A stretch of 64,000 nt of DNA from Bryoerythrophyllum caledonicum (GCA_963971425.1 OZ020514.1:23347406-23411405), one strand, 5' to 3'. Numbered from the stretch's first letter, positions 25,565-38,277 are shown. Numbers and translations: made by a program. Notes: generated by a model from the letters alone, not told the origin.

Positions 25565-26115
25565 GAAGGTTTTTTGGTACCTTGCCTAACAATGTGTGAC
25601 AATGTGTGAAAATATTTTATTTGGATTAATATGCTATTTTTTACTAAAGACAAGGATTTTTTTGACAATATGAATGAAAACAATATTACTTCCCAATCTT
25701 GAAAATCTCACATTCAATAGAGTGTCTTAGCAAAAAAAATTGGAGGTGCCCAATGTGCTCGTTCCCTTCATTTTGAAAGTCAAAACCCTATAACTTTTCA
25801 TTAAATGTTGGATTAAAAATAATTGTTCTCCTATTGAGATTTCAGTAATGCCCTTCCACATTAAATTTTTAAAAGGGGATTGTTGGTGATTTTCACCATA
25901 GCAATCTAATCAAACCTTCAAAATCCCATTTTTTGGACATTTGGTCCTTCAAAGGATAATATCACATCTTATACAAGATGAAATGAAAGCCACTAAGTAT
26001 AAAAATAAAGAAGCTTTTCTAGTACGTTGCCCAAGAATGTGTGAAAATGTTTGATTTGTATTATTGTCAAAATTTTATACTAAAGACAAGAGTATTTTTG
26101 ACAATAAAAATGGAA
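25565..26115. repeat. Local direct duplication
   Basis: The block at 25,565-25,675 (AAGGTTTTTTGGTACCTTGC, AATGTGTGAAAATATTTTAT, ACTAAAGACAAGGATTTTTT) recurs at 26,015-26,115 in diverged form. An older duplication of about 110 bp is likely. Confidence 0.55.
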
Positions 26116-27261
26116 ATAGTTTTAATTATTTGTAGGAAGATTTTGAATAGTATTAAAGATTGGCTTCTTTACAGATGATGGCGGCCATGGCCTTTGGAGC
26201 TTGTCATTCAAACCTTTAGACTATGACGAACTAGACGTCATATTTGTTATATTTTAATGAACTCTTACACCGACCTCTTGCCTAATTTCAAATGAAGTTT
26301 TTGAAGGTAGGTTTGACCAAACGACCATTGTGTAAATTACAAATACATAATTATTTAGAAGAATTATTTAGAAGATAGAGAAGTTGTGTATAGTCTAACC
26401 TTGATAATATCACACTTATTATTTGAACACCTTGATATTGTCATCGAGAACCTTAAAATCATTTTTTTTTAGTTCAAGACTCCATTAATAATGTCTCCAT
26501 CATCCTTGATAATATAACTTTTAAAAAAAAATCCATAATGGAAGTGTGACAATAACAAAATGAATGGATGTAAAACTATTTGACAAAAATAGTTGTCGTT
26601 GAACAAGCTCTTCACAAAACCATGAGTTAGAAACCACAAACATTGCAAAGCACAAATTTAAGCGGCACATGCAAGCGTGTTCCACGCACATCGTAAATCA
26701 TAAACATTGAAAACCACAGATTGAAGTAGTCCATACAAGACCAACTATTGGTGAGTCTTCTCGTAGCTTCTATCTATAGTCGCAATATTATACAGTTTCT
26801 TTGCAATCGATGGTGAATCTCCGCATGGCCTGGGATCTGCAGCCCTTCAATAAAATTTCCACACAACCTCCTTGCACGACCTCCCTACACAATGATCGCT
26901 ATCGGAGCACAATGTCCCTTCCCCTCCAAACCTAAGACCATACCTCTCCCTTCTCCGCCAAACCCTGTCCGTGCACCCCTTTCTTCCCCGTAGAACCCTA
27001 TCTGCGTACTCATATCTTCCTTGCCAGGATTCAACGTTGCTCTCCGGTCATCCTTCAAGCCTGATTGATGTTCTTTCTGCAAGGAACTTTGTCATATCCA
27101 CCATCAAATGATTTTTTTTCTACACGGATTAAGGTATGGTGCTTAAACAGGTTCACTGGTGACATATATTGTGTAAAATTTATCTTCATTCTTTGTGAAA
27201 TTTTGTTGGGTTTTTGGATGATGATTTTGGCAAATGGAGGTGCTTGCAATGCTAAGTAATT

Positions 27262-28414
27262 CCACACATAAACTTAAAGGTGTGGATTTACCCCCCTTTG
27301 ACAAGAAGAAATTTTATAAAGTTTACGAAGGTCAATTAACTTTGAAACATGAAGAACTTGCATAATATATGGTGAATCAACACAAATTCAAGCTTGTGGA
27401 TTGTACCACAATTTTCAAGATTCTATGTGCAAAAGAGAAGTGGTTGAATGAAGATATGAGTTTGCATGAAGACAGTGTACGGTGGGCCTAAGTTGGAAAA
27501 TGGCCATAGCTTGAAAAATCTTTAGATTATGGTTTGACCAAATAATTGTATGCAGATGCAGCTCAAGTAGCATTGGCCATGGCAAAAATGCCATTATGAT
27601 CTGGAGGACGTTTAATTTCGATGAGACAAGTTATTATCACGGAGCCCCTCCTTGAAAAACTTTGAATACTGGAAAGGTTTAAGGATGTAAGATGACGAAG
27701 GACCATATCACGTTGGGGCTCAATATAAATATTTTTAGCAAAGAGCGGTTGAAGCTTGTTTTCAAATATAAGTCAGCACGTCTGAGATGTTTTCCTTGAC
27801 AATATTATCCAAGTAATATTGTTAACTATTATTCTAATAATACAACAAGGATGAACGACAAGGTTTTTACTCATTTGGTGAATAGTGAGAACCGGCGGAT
27901 GGCATTGAAGGGTAGAAAAATATGCATCATCATGGATAATGCAAGCTACTGTTGGAGAAAGTCGGCCATAGTGCCTACAGTGTGGAATGTAGATATTAAC
28001 AATTTAGATGAATGCGTGAAGACAAAAATGGATGAAGCAGCTTTGAAGTTGAGGAATCTTATTGCACCTTTGAACTTGGGCTCTGACGTTTATCGAAAGC
28101 TGTTTGAAAAACTTTCTCTAATACGATATATAAATACGGAAGGAAAAGATGATTTCAAGGTGGAATATTCTATTGAGGAACTTATGCAATTGGTGCAAGA
28201 TGACTAAGTGGTACTTAATTCCATGGAAGTAGAGTCATTTGTTGATGATAGCAATGATGTTGAGCCGAAAGTAGTGAAGTTAGGTGATGCACAAATGTGT
28301 ACAAGAGATGTTTTGAATTTTATGGTTAGTCAAGGTTCTCAAATTTTTAAAGTTGCAGAGTTAGCAATGGAAAAGTCCATGATAAGCTTATTAGAATTGG
28401 TGTTGCACATCTGA
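27262..28414 (+). pseudogene. Pogo/Tigger-like transposase, decayed
   Basis: The 5' part carries a CENP-B-like DNA-binding region (LTLKHEELA, stop, YMVNQHKFKLVDCTTIFKIL). Several stops follow. From about 27,690 one frame reads MTKDHITLGLNINIF and KYKSARLRCFP, then a TGA, then QYYPSNIVNYY, and continues into 27,851-28,207. There MNDKVFTHLVNSENRRMALK and ICIIMDNAS match the second catalytic Asp block of pogo DDE/D transposases. A TAA at 28,205 and a tail to 28,414 follow. Orientation and position inside the TIRs identify it as the element's own transposase. It is not functional. Confidence 0.8.
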
Positions 28415-28639
28415 CATCAACATCAATAAAACAATGTGACATTAGGAGCTTCTTAGTGTCTAGTGAGAGGTGTTTGTTTGATCTCAATGAAATGATATGA
28501 TGTTTTATCTTTTTTATTTAAACCTTTGAATGTATTTAAACACTTTAATTCATTGAGTTCTCATGTATGTTACTCAAGCTTTTTAACTTATTCTATATAA
28601 AACATTGAGGGAAAGGAAGGAAATTGTAAACATGGTTGT

Positions 28640-28815
28640 TTATGGACACATGGTCATTGATGGTAACTTGTTTTGGGTATTGATCATGTGTTATCTTTTG
28701 ATGAGTGAGTGATCTGTCCTGGTGATGGTCATCAATTGTGGTGATGGTGATTTGTTTTTGATATTGATCATATTTGTTTTGGTGAGTGAGTGATATATTT
28801 TGGTGATGTTAATCT
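28640..28815. repeat. TGATGGTGATCTGTTTTGG-type repeats, left block
   Basis: Four or five degenerate copies of a roughly 29-bp unit with GGTGATGGTGATTTGTTTTTG and ATTGATCATATTTG. The same unit recurs at 34,153-34,232 in the same orientation. Confidence 0.6.
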
Positions 28816-30282
28816 CTTTAAACAACGGTCATAGCAAAGTAATTGTTAGGGGCTCAAAATAGCCTAATGGCTAAATTTTTTTTGGGAGAAATAATTTTAA
28901 CGCCAGATGGATTGAAGAAGGTGAGTTTAGTTGCCAAATTTTGGCAAATGAAAGGACACCTTTCGCCTTACTTTTCCTGCAAGTTACAAACAGTTGACGT
29001 CTTATCGCCGGTGCCAACTTGTACACACAAATAAGATTTTATCAAATGTCGCTACTATGCAAAATCTATACTGCCCATATTGGAGATTGTTGCCAGCTGG
29101 ATTGATGTCTTCCTCCTGAAATGGATGATCATCACATCATTGTTGCCACCTTTTGCCATGATGGACGTTGTGTTTGTCGAGTCATATCGCAGCTGGAAAA
29201 CAATTTTTTTGTTGCATGTTGCCATTTCTTCTTATGAAATTCACGTATAGAAGTTAGTTGTTAACTTGTTGCTTGAAACTTGAGGGATAGCGAGAGTTTT
29301 GAATAACATTATTAATCCATGAAGTGTACAAGGTCTTATCCATAGCGGTGAACGTTGATTTTGTTTGGAATCTTGGAGGGCTGATACTTGATTGAATTGT
29401 TTGTTTGTATGTGTCCATTGCCCTCCAATTCATGTCTGGACTCTACAAAGTCTCTTCAAAGTTCGGTGGCGACTCGCAAGTAATGTGTCAGGGCGAATTG
29501 CAATTGACCATTGATCAAATATACACTGTGCACTCTAATTTTGTCCCATTCTAAGTTGTTCAACGTCCTTGTAATTTTCTTGCAATCTTGCTCCTTGCAG
29601 CGTTGTGCGATTCGGGGTGCTTTCTAGTGGAAAAGTCCTGTGCATGCAAATTTATGAATTAGGGTTTTTGGAGAGTCAGCAGTGGACAGTTTGTTGATGT
29701 GATTATGTGTTGAGGTTGTTGTTGTATGTTGTGTATTGAGGTCGTTGTTGTTTGTTGTGTGTTGGTCAGTGTCGATTGTGTTTGTTGGTCGGGTGACAAT
29801 GTTTCCTGGATCAGTTTTGCATCGTTATTATACTCATGTCCCGAGCAGTGGATTGAGCTTGTCGACTAGTATCCTTCCCCAAGGTCTTAGCGAGACCACA
29901 GTCGCTTCTTCAAGTGTGTCTGTTGAGGCTTGCTCGTCTTCACCTGGAAAGTCAAAGAGTAGTTGGTCCGAGCTTCGGAAGTCCAAGGACAGCAAGGCGA
30001 TGTCTGTCTGTAACATTCCTCGCAAATGTAGGGTAAAGTCTGAAGTCGTTTGTCGCAGGTTTAATCTAGCAGTCAAGTTGATAGAGCCTACAGATTGTAA
30101 GCCTGTAACTACAGACTATGTGCTTGAAACCAAATTTGCGTTGTCTATCGGCGTTGAAGTTGTTTTTGTGTCATCCGATTCTTTGACTATTGGCTCAGAT
30201 TTGTCAATTGCTATATTCCCCCTTGACAAAGTGAAGCGGAAGGGAACAAAGTTGGAGGACTCATCCTGTAGGGCCAATTACA

Positions 30283-33183
30283 GTGAAAAAATGCAAGAGG
30301 TCTTATGAGTCTTCTAGGAGTTTCGAGGAAAGTTGGATTGCTAAGTTGCCTTGGGCAGAGCTTCAAAAGGGACCAGATGGTTTGTACAAGTCTGTTCTTT
30401 GCCTTAGTTGCACTGCCATCAGGGGCCAGCTAACTACCTTCGCAACAAAATGGGACACTCTCTAGAAGCATGCTGGAAAACAAAAAGCCAAGAAAGATAT
30501 GTCTAGAATTGGTGTGAAGGAGGGCTAATGGTTTATGGATAAAAATTGTAAGCACGCTAGATATGAGAGAATCTGGGCTTTACATCGTTGCTCGACAGTC
30601 ATTGAGCAAGTCTGTGCGGTCAAGGGCGAGCGAGTCCGCAAGAAGCAACAATTTGTGACACTGCTTCATCTCTTGCACTAGGGCCGGCCTATGGCGGAGT
30701 ATGCAGCATTGGAATCTTTGTTGACTTTCCTTGAAATGCCAAAGTTGCTGAAAAAACATTGGAACGCTATTGTTGGTTGGTAGTTGGCAGAGTATATGTT
30801 CACTCAAGTGCAATTCAAGATACAACAAGTCATGAAGCACGCCCGATTCTTCTCAATCACCTTTGATGAGGTCACAACGTTGGACAATGTGAGCTGGATA
30901 TCTGTGCATGGTTACATCTGTGAAGACTTTACACATCGACCTATGCTCTTGGCGCTTGAACGGATAGTAGAGAAGCCTGATGCAAACCATCTTACTATTG
31001 TGCTGATCAGTGCAGCTGAGAAGGGAGGTGGCATCTCGAAGCAAGAATTTGTCACCAAGTTGGCGTCATTTGGTGTAGGTAATGATTTCTTTGGCACTTC
31101 TTCTTTACTACTTCGTGTTTGTGCTATGAATGCTTTGTATCTCAGTCTCTATTGTATATAGTTTGTTGTTGTTACGATGTTGTAAATGCAAGTCCTGATG
31201 CTAGTTTTGAGAGCATTCTTGTCTCTGTTTATAAGTGTCATGACATGCTAATGTGCGCACTGATGTGTATTCCTCCAAACGTGCAGACGGTGCAAACACG
31301 TTTTAGGGGAAGAGGAACGGAGTTGTGAAGCAACTACAGGACCGTTTTACTCCAAGGGTCATGGGAATCCATTGCATGGTGAGTTTTTACGTTGAAACCC
31401 AACGTGTCTACTTATTTTCTCTTTGCATGTCCATGCATGTAAAGAGATAATGTCTGTGACTCTGTTGCAACTTGCTATTTTAATATACATGTCTTTAATG
31501 CTTTCTTGTGTTATATACATGCGTATAGGACCAATCTCGACGTAGAGGCGTTGAACAAACTACAGGTAGTTTCGAGAATCGAGGCCATGTTGGCGTCATT
31601 GTTTTGGTTCTACTCGAAGTCGCCAAAGAGACATCGCAAGTATCAGGCATTGGCAGAGCACTTGAAGTATAAGGGTCTCGAGGTTCTCAAAAACGTGAAG
31701 ACTCATTGGATCTCCATGTTGTCACCAGCGTTGCATGTCATGAACGTGTATAACGTGCTTTTGATTAAATTTCACCAGGACTCTCAAGCAACTTCCGTCA
31801 CTAACGTCGGATTAGCCAGAAAGAGGCGAAGGAAGGCAAGAAAGGAGCAAATTGTCATGGAGGTGGAAGCCAACGTCGTTGATTGCATGGAAAAGGAGAA
31901 ATTAGATAAAAAGGTCGATAAAAGCTTGGAGGAGTTGGCGGCCTTCAATCTTGCTTACCTAACTAACGTCCAAATACTTTCGGGACTTGCTTGCTTGCTT
32001 CCTATGCTCCAATCTGTTCACTCTTTGACAAAGTTTGCCCAAGCTCGCGACTTGTTCGTTTGTGACTATGTCGCAGTAATTCAATGTTGCATAGAAGAAG
32101 TTCATGCATTCTACGTTGATGAAGCAAAGTCCTTTGAGCAAGACATAGTTTGGAACTTTCAGGCACTCCTTCAAACTAAACACAATCACATTCCTATGAC
32201 TTGGAAGACTACATCGATGGGCTTGGACCTGAATTCTGATGGTTTTAAAACCCTGCACTTCATTCCTACAAGTCACAACATACCTGCTATCTATGTAGCA
32301 CCCAATGGCAAGGCCTCACATATCACTCGCAACGTCTATGCATGCATCATTCACGACGTCAAGTTCATGTGCAAAGGTAATGAATTGAATATCTAAAACT
32401 GTAGTTAGCTAGAATATGGTGCTTTGTTTATTTAGTTATTTTATGCACTGATTTCAACTTCAGTTCATTTGATTATTCATGTACTAATTTCAATGAATGC
32501 ACTGTCTTGTAGGCGTAGCGCTGAAACTTTTGAAGCAGTTGGAAGCTCGCTTTCCAGCTTCATCTCTCATGGACGCCTTTGGTTTCGTAAACCCGCAGTA
32601 TTGGCACGCACCAAACACAGAGGAGAACTTTGAGAAACAGTTGGCAGTAATTAAAGAACACTGCTGTCACACGAAGAAATTCGACATTCCCAAGGAGGCA
32701 GACGATACACTGGAAGCCAAGAAGAGCCTCGGCTCTTCACAAAATGAACCAGACTCTGATGATGCAGCTCCCAAGGAAATGATGCCAAAGGCTCGAGTTG
32801 CTGAGCCACTTCTAAGGACATTATTGCTTGATGAGCAGAAGGTTATGTTTAAGATCACAATGAGGGCGAACAGTAAGCTAGCACTGAAGGGGGAATTGCC
32901 ACTGAACCCCTTCACACGCGTGTGGCGTAGATTGGACGTTAGCGGCCTTCTGCGGCACAAATTATCGGAGTACATCAAGGTCACGGAGTTGGCAGTGGTG
33001 ACAGTGCTTGGGAGCATTGAGGACAAGAGGACCTTTAGCACTCTAAGTTTAATGAAAAACAAGCTGCGAAATCGGTTGTCAATACATTTGCCTTTGGTCG
33101 TGGGTATGCACGCACAAGACTTCTTTGACCTCTCTGATTTCCCTTACAATGTCGCTTATGAGCAGTGGAGGAGCAAACATTGA
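30283..33183 (+). pseudogene. hAT-family transposase (hAT-2), nested in the pogo element, broken
   Basis: Exonic segments in order: a zinc-finger-like N terminus (SWIAKLPWAELQKGPDGLYK, then CLSC and KWDTL*KHAGK) from 30,283, interrupted by stops. Next comes FFSITFDEVTTLDNVSWISV around 30,850. The RNase H-like core (31,506-32,396) has AYRTNLDVEALNKLQVVSRI and KTHWISMLSPALHV. The C-terminal hAT dimerisation region (32,497-33,183) has ELAVVTVLGSIEDKRTFSTL and MKNKLRNRL. Gaps at about 31,100-31,500 and 32,390-32,512 look like introns. An upstream frame at 29,736-30,308 may be a leader exon. Several internal stops (TAG, TAA) show this copy is dead. I could not define its own TIRs. Confidence 0.8.
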
Positions 33184-33189
33184 AAAGAT

Positions 33190-34150
33190 TCCTGAACCCT
33201 GTCTAATTTCCTAGTTTTTGTTCACATTTTTTGTTCATATTTTCCCTTTTTTCTGGTACCAACATATGTGCGAGCTTCTTGCAGGGCAGTGCACCATGTC
33301 AATGATGAATGGGGTGTGATTCTTGCGGCTGCAAAGACCACACCCAAATGCCAAGCTCCCCCATTTAGCAACCCTTTCTAAACTTGTTTGCGACGTAAAT
33401 GGTCCATTATTGTGTCTAACTTTTCACTTTTGTGCTCCATGTTTTTGTTGACTTTTCTTTACTGTAGTATGCATTGTTTATTTGATCCATTAGTTTTTTT
33501 TCTTTCCATATGATAGATCTGTTACCATTGCAAGGATAATGGAGGAGCAGTAATGGCTGAGACACAAGTCACGACAACTTTGATTACTCATTGGATAAAC
33601 GATTAGTGTATCAGTTGCTTTATTGCACTTGATGTCTTTGTACTTATATTTCTATTTTGAAAGATATAGTAGTATCCATTTGTCATAAGAGGTGATCAAT
33701 CGAAGCTATTAGTATCACATTGTTATCATGTGCAGAGGAAATGAATAGAATCTCCAAATTGTTGCCATCACTTTTTGATGCAGTGCTCAAGCAGCCTCAT
33801 TGGTTGTAAATAGTTAGTCCAAACTATGGTTTCTTTCCTTGAATTGCCAGTTTGAACTTTGTTTTTTTTCCCTCAAATCACCACTTTTGAGGGAAGAAAA
33901 ATAGGGACTTGGCCTAAATTGTAGTAGGAGATAAAACCTATTCACCAGACTAATGAACTATTCAATGGCACATTTTGCCAACTCTGGCCACCAAAAACAC
34001 CTCGTTTAGCCATGTATCTACAACCCAGAAACTGGAATCGCCTGTCAACTTTGACCAAATATGTATACATGAAGCCACATTTGTTCTCACAAAAAAATTA
34101 CACTCGCTAGGTAAGTGCCAGTTCAAAATTTCTGAATTTACACATTGGAC
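33190..34150. other. Non-coding DNA between hAT-2 and the right end of the pogo element
   Basis: No frame of interest. It probably holds the 3' UTR and right end of hAT-2. GGCACATTTTGCCAACTC near 33,967 weakly mirrors TTGCCAAATTTTGGCAAATG near 28,930, but I cannot call these TIRs. Confidence 0.4.
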
Positions 34151-34152
34151 GA

Positions 34153-34232
34153 TAGTGATGGTGATCTGTTTTGGTTATTGACCATGATGGTGATCTGTTT
34201 GGTTACTGACTATGATGGTGATATGTTTTGGT
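34153..34232. repeat. TGATGGTGATCTGTTTTGG-type repeats, right block
   Basis: Three units (GATGGTGATCTGTTTTGG, TTATTGACCA and variants), the same family and orientation as 28,640-28,815. The hAT-2 gene lies between the two blocks. Confidence 0.6.
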
Positions 34233-34676
34233 GGGTAACACCAATCCCATTTGTGTATGCCAGTGTGAAAATCTTGCCTATTGTCACACCTTGTTAATAT
34301 CACACTATTTCTTTTCTTTTTTAGGTTTTTCGTGGTGAAACGGAGGGTGTGATATTATCAAGGTTAGACTGTACCGCATTTTCAGATTCTTTCCTCTTCT
34401 GTCCGTTTTTGACGTTTATCTGCAGCGTTCGCCCAAACTCTCTCCGTCACATGACCAGGAGCCACAAGCCTTCAAGCCGATACTTTCATTGCTAGACATT
34501 TCGCGAAAGTCCTAATTTTGTGTTAGGTCTGGGTAGTTGCGTGGAGCACTCAGCAGCCGTCAACAGAGTCGTACTTGGGTGGTCGAATCAGTGAGGACTG
34601 TTGGTTGGATCTTGGAGTTTTAAATTGTGTTGCATTGAGTCTGCGATCTCCTTGGGTCCCGTCTTATCACCTGCAC

Positions 34677-36597
34677 ATGGAGGAGGGGGCCTGGGACAGA
34701 GCGGTTGAGCAAGCGAGAGGGCGAGAGTCAGCTGGGCAGGTAGTGGCACTAACCCTGGATGGGGTGGTGAAGTGCGCGCAAGGGAAGTTGCCAAAGGCGA
34801 AAGTGTTTACTGCATTCACGCAGTTAAGATGTCTGTCGATAGCAAACATTGGATTGTCTTCGCTCGCAGATTTTCCGTCGCTTTCTCTCCTGGAGCGGTT
34901 GATATTGAGTGACAATCGAATCGCCGGGGGATTGGAGCACTTAGTGTACGCGGGGCTGAAGTCATTGCGGGAGGTGGATTTATCAAATAATAGAATCCAG
35001 GCTGTAGAGGACTTGAAGCCACTGGCACAGTTGAAGCTCGAGTCGCTGGACTTGTATGAGTGTCCGGTGACGAGAAGTGCGGATTACAGGGCAAAGGTCT
35101 TTGACATGATGGAATCGTTACGGTTTCTAGACAACACAGACGTGGCTGGCAATGAGCGCCCTGAATCGGAGGACGAGTCAGAAGAGGACGACCTCAATGT
35201 TGATGGTGTTGAGGGAGAGGAGGTGGAAGGCGGCTGGAATGCCGTTGTTGCGGAGGAGGAGAATGGCGAGGAAGGGGAGGAGGATGAGGAGCGAGACATC
35301 GAAGGCGATTACAATGAGGAGTTTAGATATGAGGAAGTGGACGAGGGAGGGAGTTACCAAGAAGAGGTGGTGGCGACGGCGGCTTCCGTGCGTGGGGTTA
35401 TCCTGAAGCGCGTTAAGTACGAGCAAGGGAGCGATGACGTGGAAGGCGAGGAAGACAATGTGGAGGTGCAAGATGTGGATGAGGCCAGTGGAGAAGACAC
35501 CGGTGAGGAGGATGATGATAATGCAGACATTAAATGGGAAGGAGAGGAAGAGGGTATACGCTTCTCACTTGTTCTGTCTTTTAACTGTGGGATGGCAGTA
35601 GTATCGCTACCTCTGTAGTGCACGAGTGTTTCTGCAGTAAGTTATGTGACCTCTTTTCTCCTGTTGGGTTCTCCTTCGGTTATGTTGGTCTGTTTTCCGG
35701 AAAACTGCGATCCTGTCACGGTTTCTTGAACCATACGCAGTTTTTCGTTTGACCCTGTCTTTCAAATTCCTGAAGTCTGCATTTACGTTTTGTCACATGC
35801 GTGAGCGTGCTGAACCTTGAAGTTACAGAGCTCGCGAGCGGCGCTCATGTGAGTTTGGACGAGCGTGACGTTCACCAAAACGACGATGAGGAATGTGAAA
35901 ACGGAGAACTGGAAGAGGACGACGAGGATGACGACGGCGTGGATAACGATGGGGAAGAGGAAATTGATAATGTAATGGTCCTCACATTGTTGTCAGCGCC
36001 TCACATCAGTAGGTCATGCGGATTTTACTGGATTTCTTTGTAGTTTCTGGATTCTTGACCTTCTGCACGTGTTGGCTCATCTTTACCAGAGTTATTGGTT
36101 GCTCATCTCTTTGTCTTTTTTATGTACAATCTGTTGCTTGATTAGTTTTGGGTGTAAACTTGTGCAGTCATCCTAGCAATAGGTGTAAGTTTTTGGAGGG
36201 TCGATAACATCTCGTTGAATTGAGATTGCGTATGATTTCTGTAGGACCTCATGCCTCTACGTCCAGGTATATTAGTGTGATTGATATTATTAGCACAATT
36301 AACTGTTTAGCCCGCTTTCTATACACGAATGTATACTGATGCGTCTGAATACGAATGTTTGTGAAGGGCGATGAGAAAGAAGAGTACGGAATAGAATACC
36401 TTTTGGAGCCCATTGGCCAGTCTGAGGAGGATGAAGGAGCCAGTGATTTTGAACCCGGCGACGAGGAGGAAGATGACGAGGATTTTGACGATGAACTAGA
36501 CAGTGTCTCCATGAAGAAGCCATCAGAGGCAGGACTGAATCGGAAAAGAATCAGGGAGGAAACTGGAGAGAGTGATGATCGCTCAGCTAAGCATTAA
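34677..36597 (+). CDS. ANP32-like acidic leucine-rich nuclear phosphoprotein (3 exons)
   Basis: This is a host gene. ANP32 proteins are nuclear LRR proteins with an acidic tail that bind histones and act in chromatin and phosphatase regulation. Exon 1 (34,677-35,553) encodes LRRs at residues 24-130 (ALTLDGVVKC, LRCLSIANIGL, LERLILSDNRI, LREVDLSNNRI, LESLDLYECP). It also encodes an LRR cap, YRAKVFDMMESLRFLDN (137-153), and an acidic region. Introns 35,554-35,828 and 35,972-36,366 have GT-AG ends and keep the frame (phases 1 and 0). Exon 2 (35,829-35,971) is acidic. Exon 3 (36,367-36,597) carries EYGIEYLLEPIGQ and ASDFEPGDEE and ends in basic RKRIREE; the stop is TAA. The predicted protein is 416 residues. 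I chose ATG 34,677 (MEEGAWDRAVEQA) over the in-frame 34,575 because plant ANP32 proteins begin this way. A pogo element ends about 300 bp upstream. Confidence 0.9.
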
Positions 36598-37436
36598 TAG
36601 ATCCCACTGGACGACTGACGCTTCCTACCACCATAGTGCCCTCATGATGAGCTCGCTCATCCATGCGGTGCTGCGTTTTAGGCACCTTTTGAGGTCGTGG
36701 CCGCCCTCGTCATGAGTATAAAGATCCGCGTCATTAGAACCTAAAGGTAGTACTGAAAAGACATCGATAAAAATAGACATCGATAAAAATTTAGGGAAGG
36801 ATTTCATTTTCATTTTTTGTTCACGGTATTTATCCTCGTTAGTTTCCAACAATAACCTCAAATTTTATTTGTTACAGTGAAAATCAAGGGAGATGTTAAG
36901 GAAGTTTTATTTTCCGTTTTTACTGTAGGATCTAGATTACTAATAAACATGTTTTAAAAACTTCATAAAAGTTGAAAAGTACCAACTGGAAGAAAACAGA
37001 ATCTGGAGTGCAATGAAAATGCAATTTTTCCTTGTACAATAGGATCAACAAATTTAGTCACATGGTGGCTTTAAAATTTGGTATTCAGGAGAAGTAATTA
37101 TAGTTAAGTCACAAATTCATCCAATTAGATGTTATGATATAAGGCAAATTATTGATGTGTCAATCTAAGTAAATGTATGGATTCCAAACTCAATCATTAA
37201 CCACCATGATTGACCCCAAAGTTTCACTTTTAGATATAATAAGATTTTGTTTGGAATGAAGATTGATAGCATGTGAAATCATAAATGAAAAGGTCAAGGC
37301 ACCACGCATAATAAATAATGTGTATAATTTAGACCTTCATTTTGACTTTTTGAACCTCTACTTTAACAATGCCGTATTCAATCATCTCCAAATTTCTTAA
37401 AGTTCAGAATGGTCAAAGTCCAAAGTTAGTGTGAAG
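36598..37436. other. 3' flank of the ANP32-like gene and AT-rich intergenic DNA
   Basis: No gene is visible; only AT-rich DNA with chance frames up to the pogo-derived MITE. Confidence 0.5.
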
Positions 37437-37438
37437 TA

Positions 37439-38277
37439 CAGTCTAACCTTGATAATATCACACTTGTTAATATAACACCTTGATATTGTCACCCAAAACC
37501 TTGAAACAAATTTTCTTAGTGTAAAACTACCTTGTTAATATCACTATCACCCTTGATAATATCACAATTTTTTTTCAAAATTTGTAGTGCAAGTGTGACA
37601 ATATAAAAAATGGATGGATGAATAAGTGTGGATGATGGCATATCTCGTCGGAATGTTTTACTGTATCTACGATTGGGGTGATTCCTTAATGAAAAATGTG
37701 TACAAATCATAGATTTTGGTGAAGACGAGGGTTCTAGGAAGAGCGAGGGTTTTGAGCTCCAAAAGCATTGAGACTAGGGAGAGGACAAGAGTTTACTTGC
37801 GGTTGGTTTCTTTACAAATTTAGTATAGTACAAGTCGCTGGGGTGTAAGTTCATTGCTGGAATGGCGATTAATTGATGATACTATATGTGTAATGTGAAC
37901 CAGTTACACCTTGTCACGTGTTATTTCTTAATGACCATTCAACATGAGGTGAGATAAATCATATGTTAGGTTTCAATGGATTTACTAGTTTGTTAAGTCT
38001 CAATATGAGATTTCACTAATTTATTTATTTGATTTTTGTGATTTATAACATCTGATGGTGATTGATTCAGGTTGGAAAATCAAGTGTATAACAGTTTGTA
38101 ATTTAATTTAATATTCTGAATTTTTTTGAATTTTTTTGAATTTTTTTTGGCCTTCCTTTTTGATAATATCACATTTTGCCTAAAATTACCAAACGTGATA
38201 TTATCAAAATTGTCACACCTTGATAATATCACATTTTTGGGTGAAACGAAGGGTGTGATATTATCAAGGTTAGACTA
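37439..38277. mobile_element. pogo-derived non-autonomous element (839 bp)
   Basis: The ends read CAGTCTAACCTTGATAATAT (left) and, on the other strand, TAGTCTAACCTTGATAATAT (right), with TA at 37,437-37,438 and 38,278-38,279. About 190 bp of the left end is recognisably the same as 26,391-26,580 (shared TTGATATTGTCA, then AAACCTTGA, AGTGTGACAATA and ATGGATG words). The right end repeats GATAATATCACA in both orientations. There is no coding capacity, so it is a deletion derivative of the larger element's family. Confidence 0.9.

Larger units (their letters stand above)
26391..34371. mobile_element. pogo-type (Tc1/mariner) element with TIRs and TA target duplication
   Basis: The left end (26,391) reads TAGTCTAACCTTGATAATAT. 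The right end (34,371), read on the other strand, is CAGTCTAACCTTGATAATAT. Each end is flanked by TA (26,389-26,390 and 34,372-34,373), the target expected for Tc1/mariner elements. The inverted match extends about 24 bp. Inside are a decayed pogo transposase (27,262-28,414) and a nested hAT gene (hAT-2), which explains the size of nearly 8 kb. A short derivative with matching ends lies at 37,439-38,277. Confidence 0.85.

Noticed and set aside
28843-34000. Candidate TIRs for hAT-2 (TTGCCAAATTTTGGCAAATG near 28,930 and GGCACATTTTGCCAACTC near 33,967)
   Set aside because: The match is weak and I found no 8-bp target duplication.
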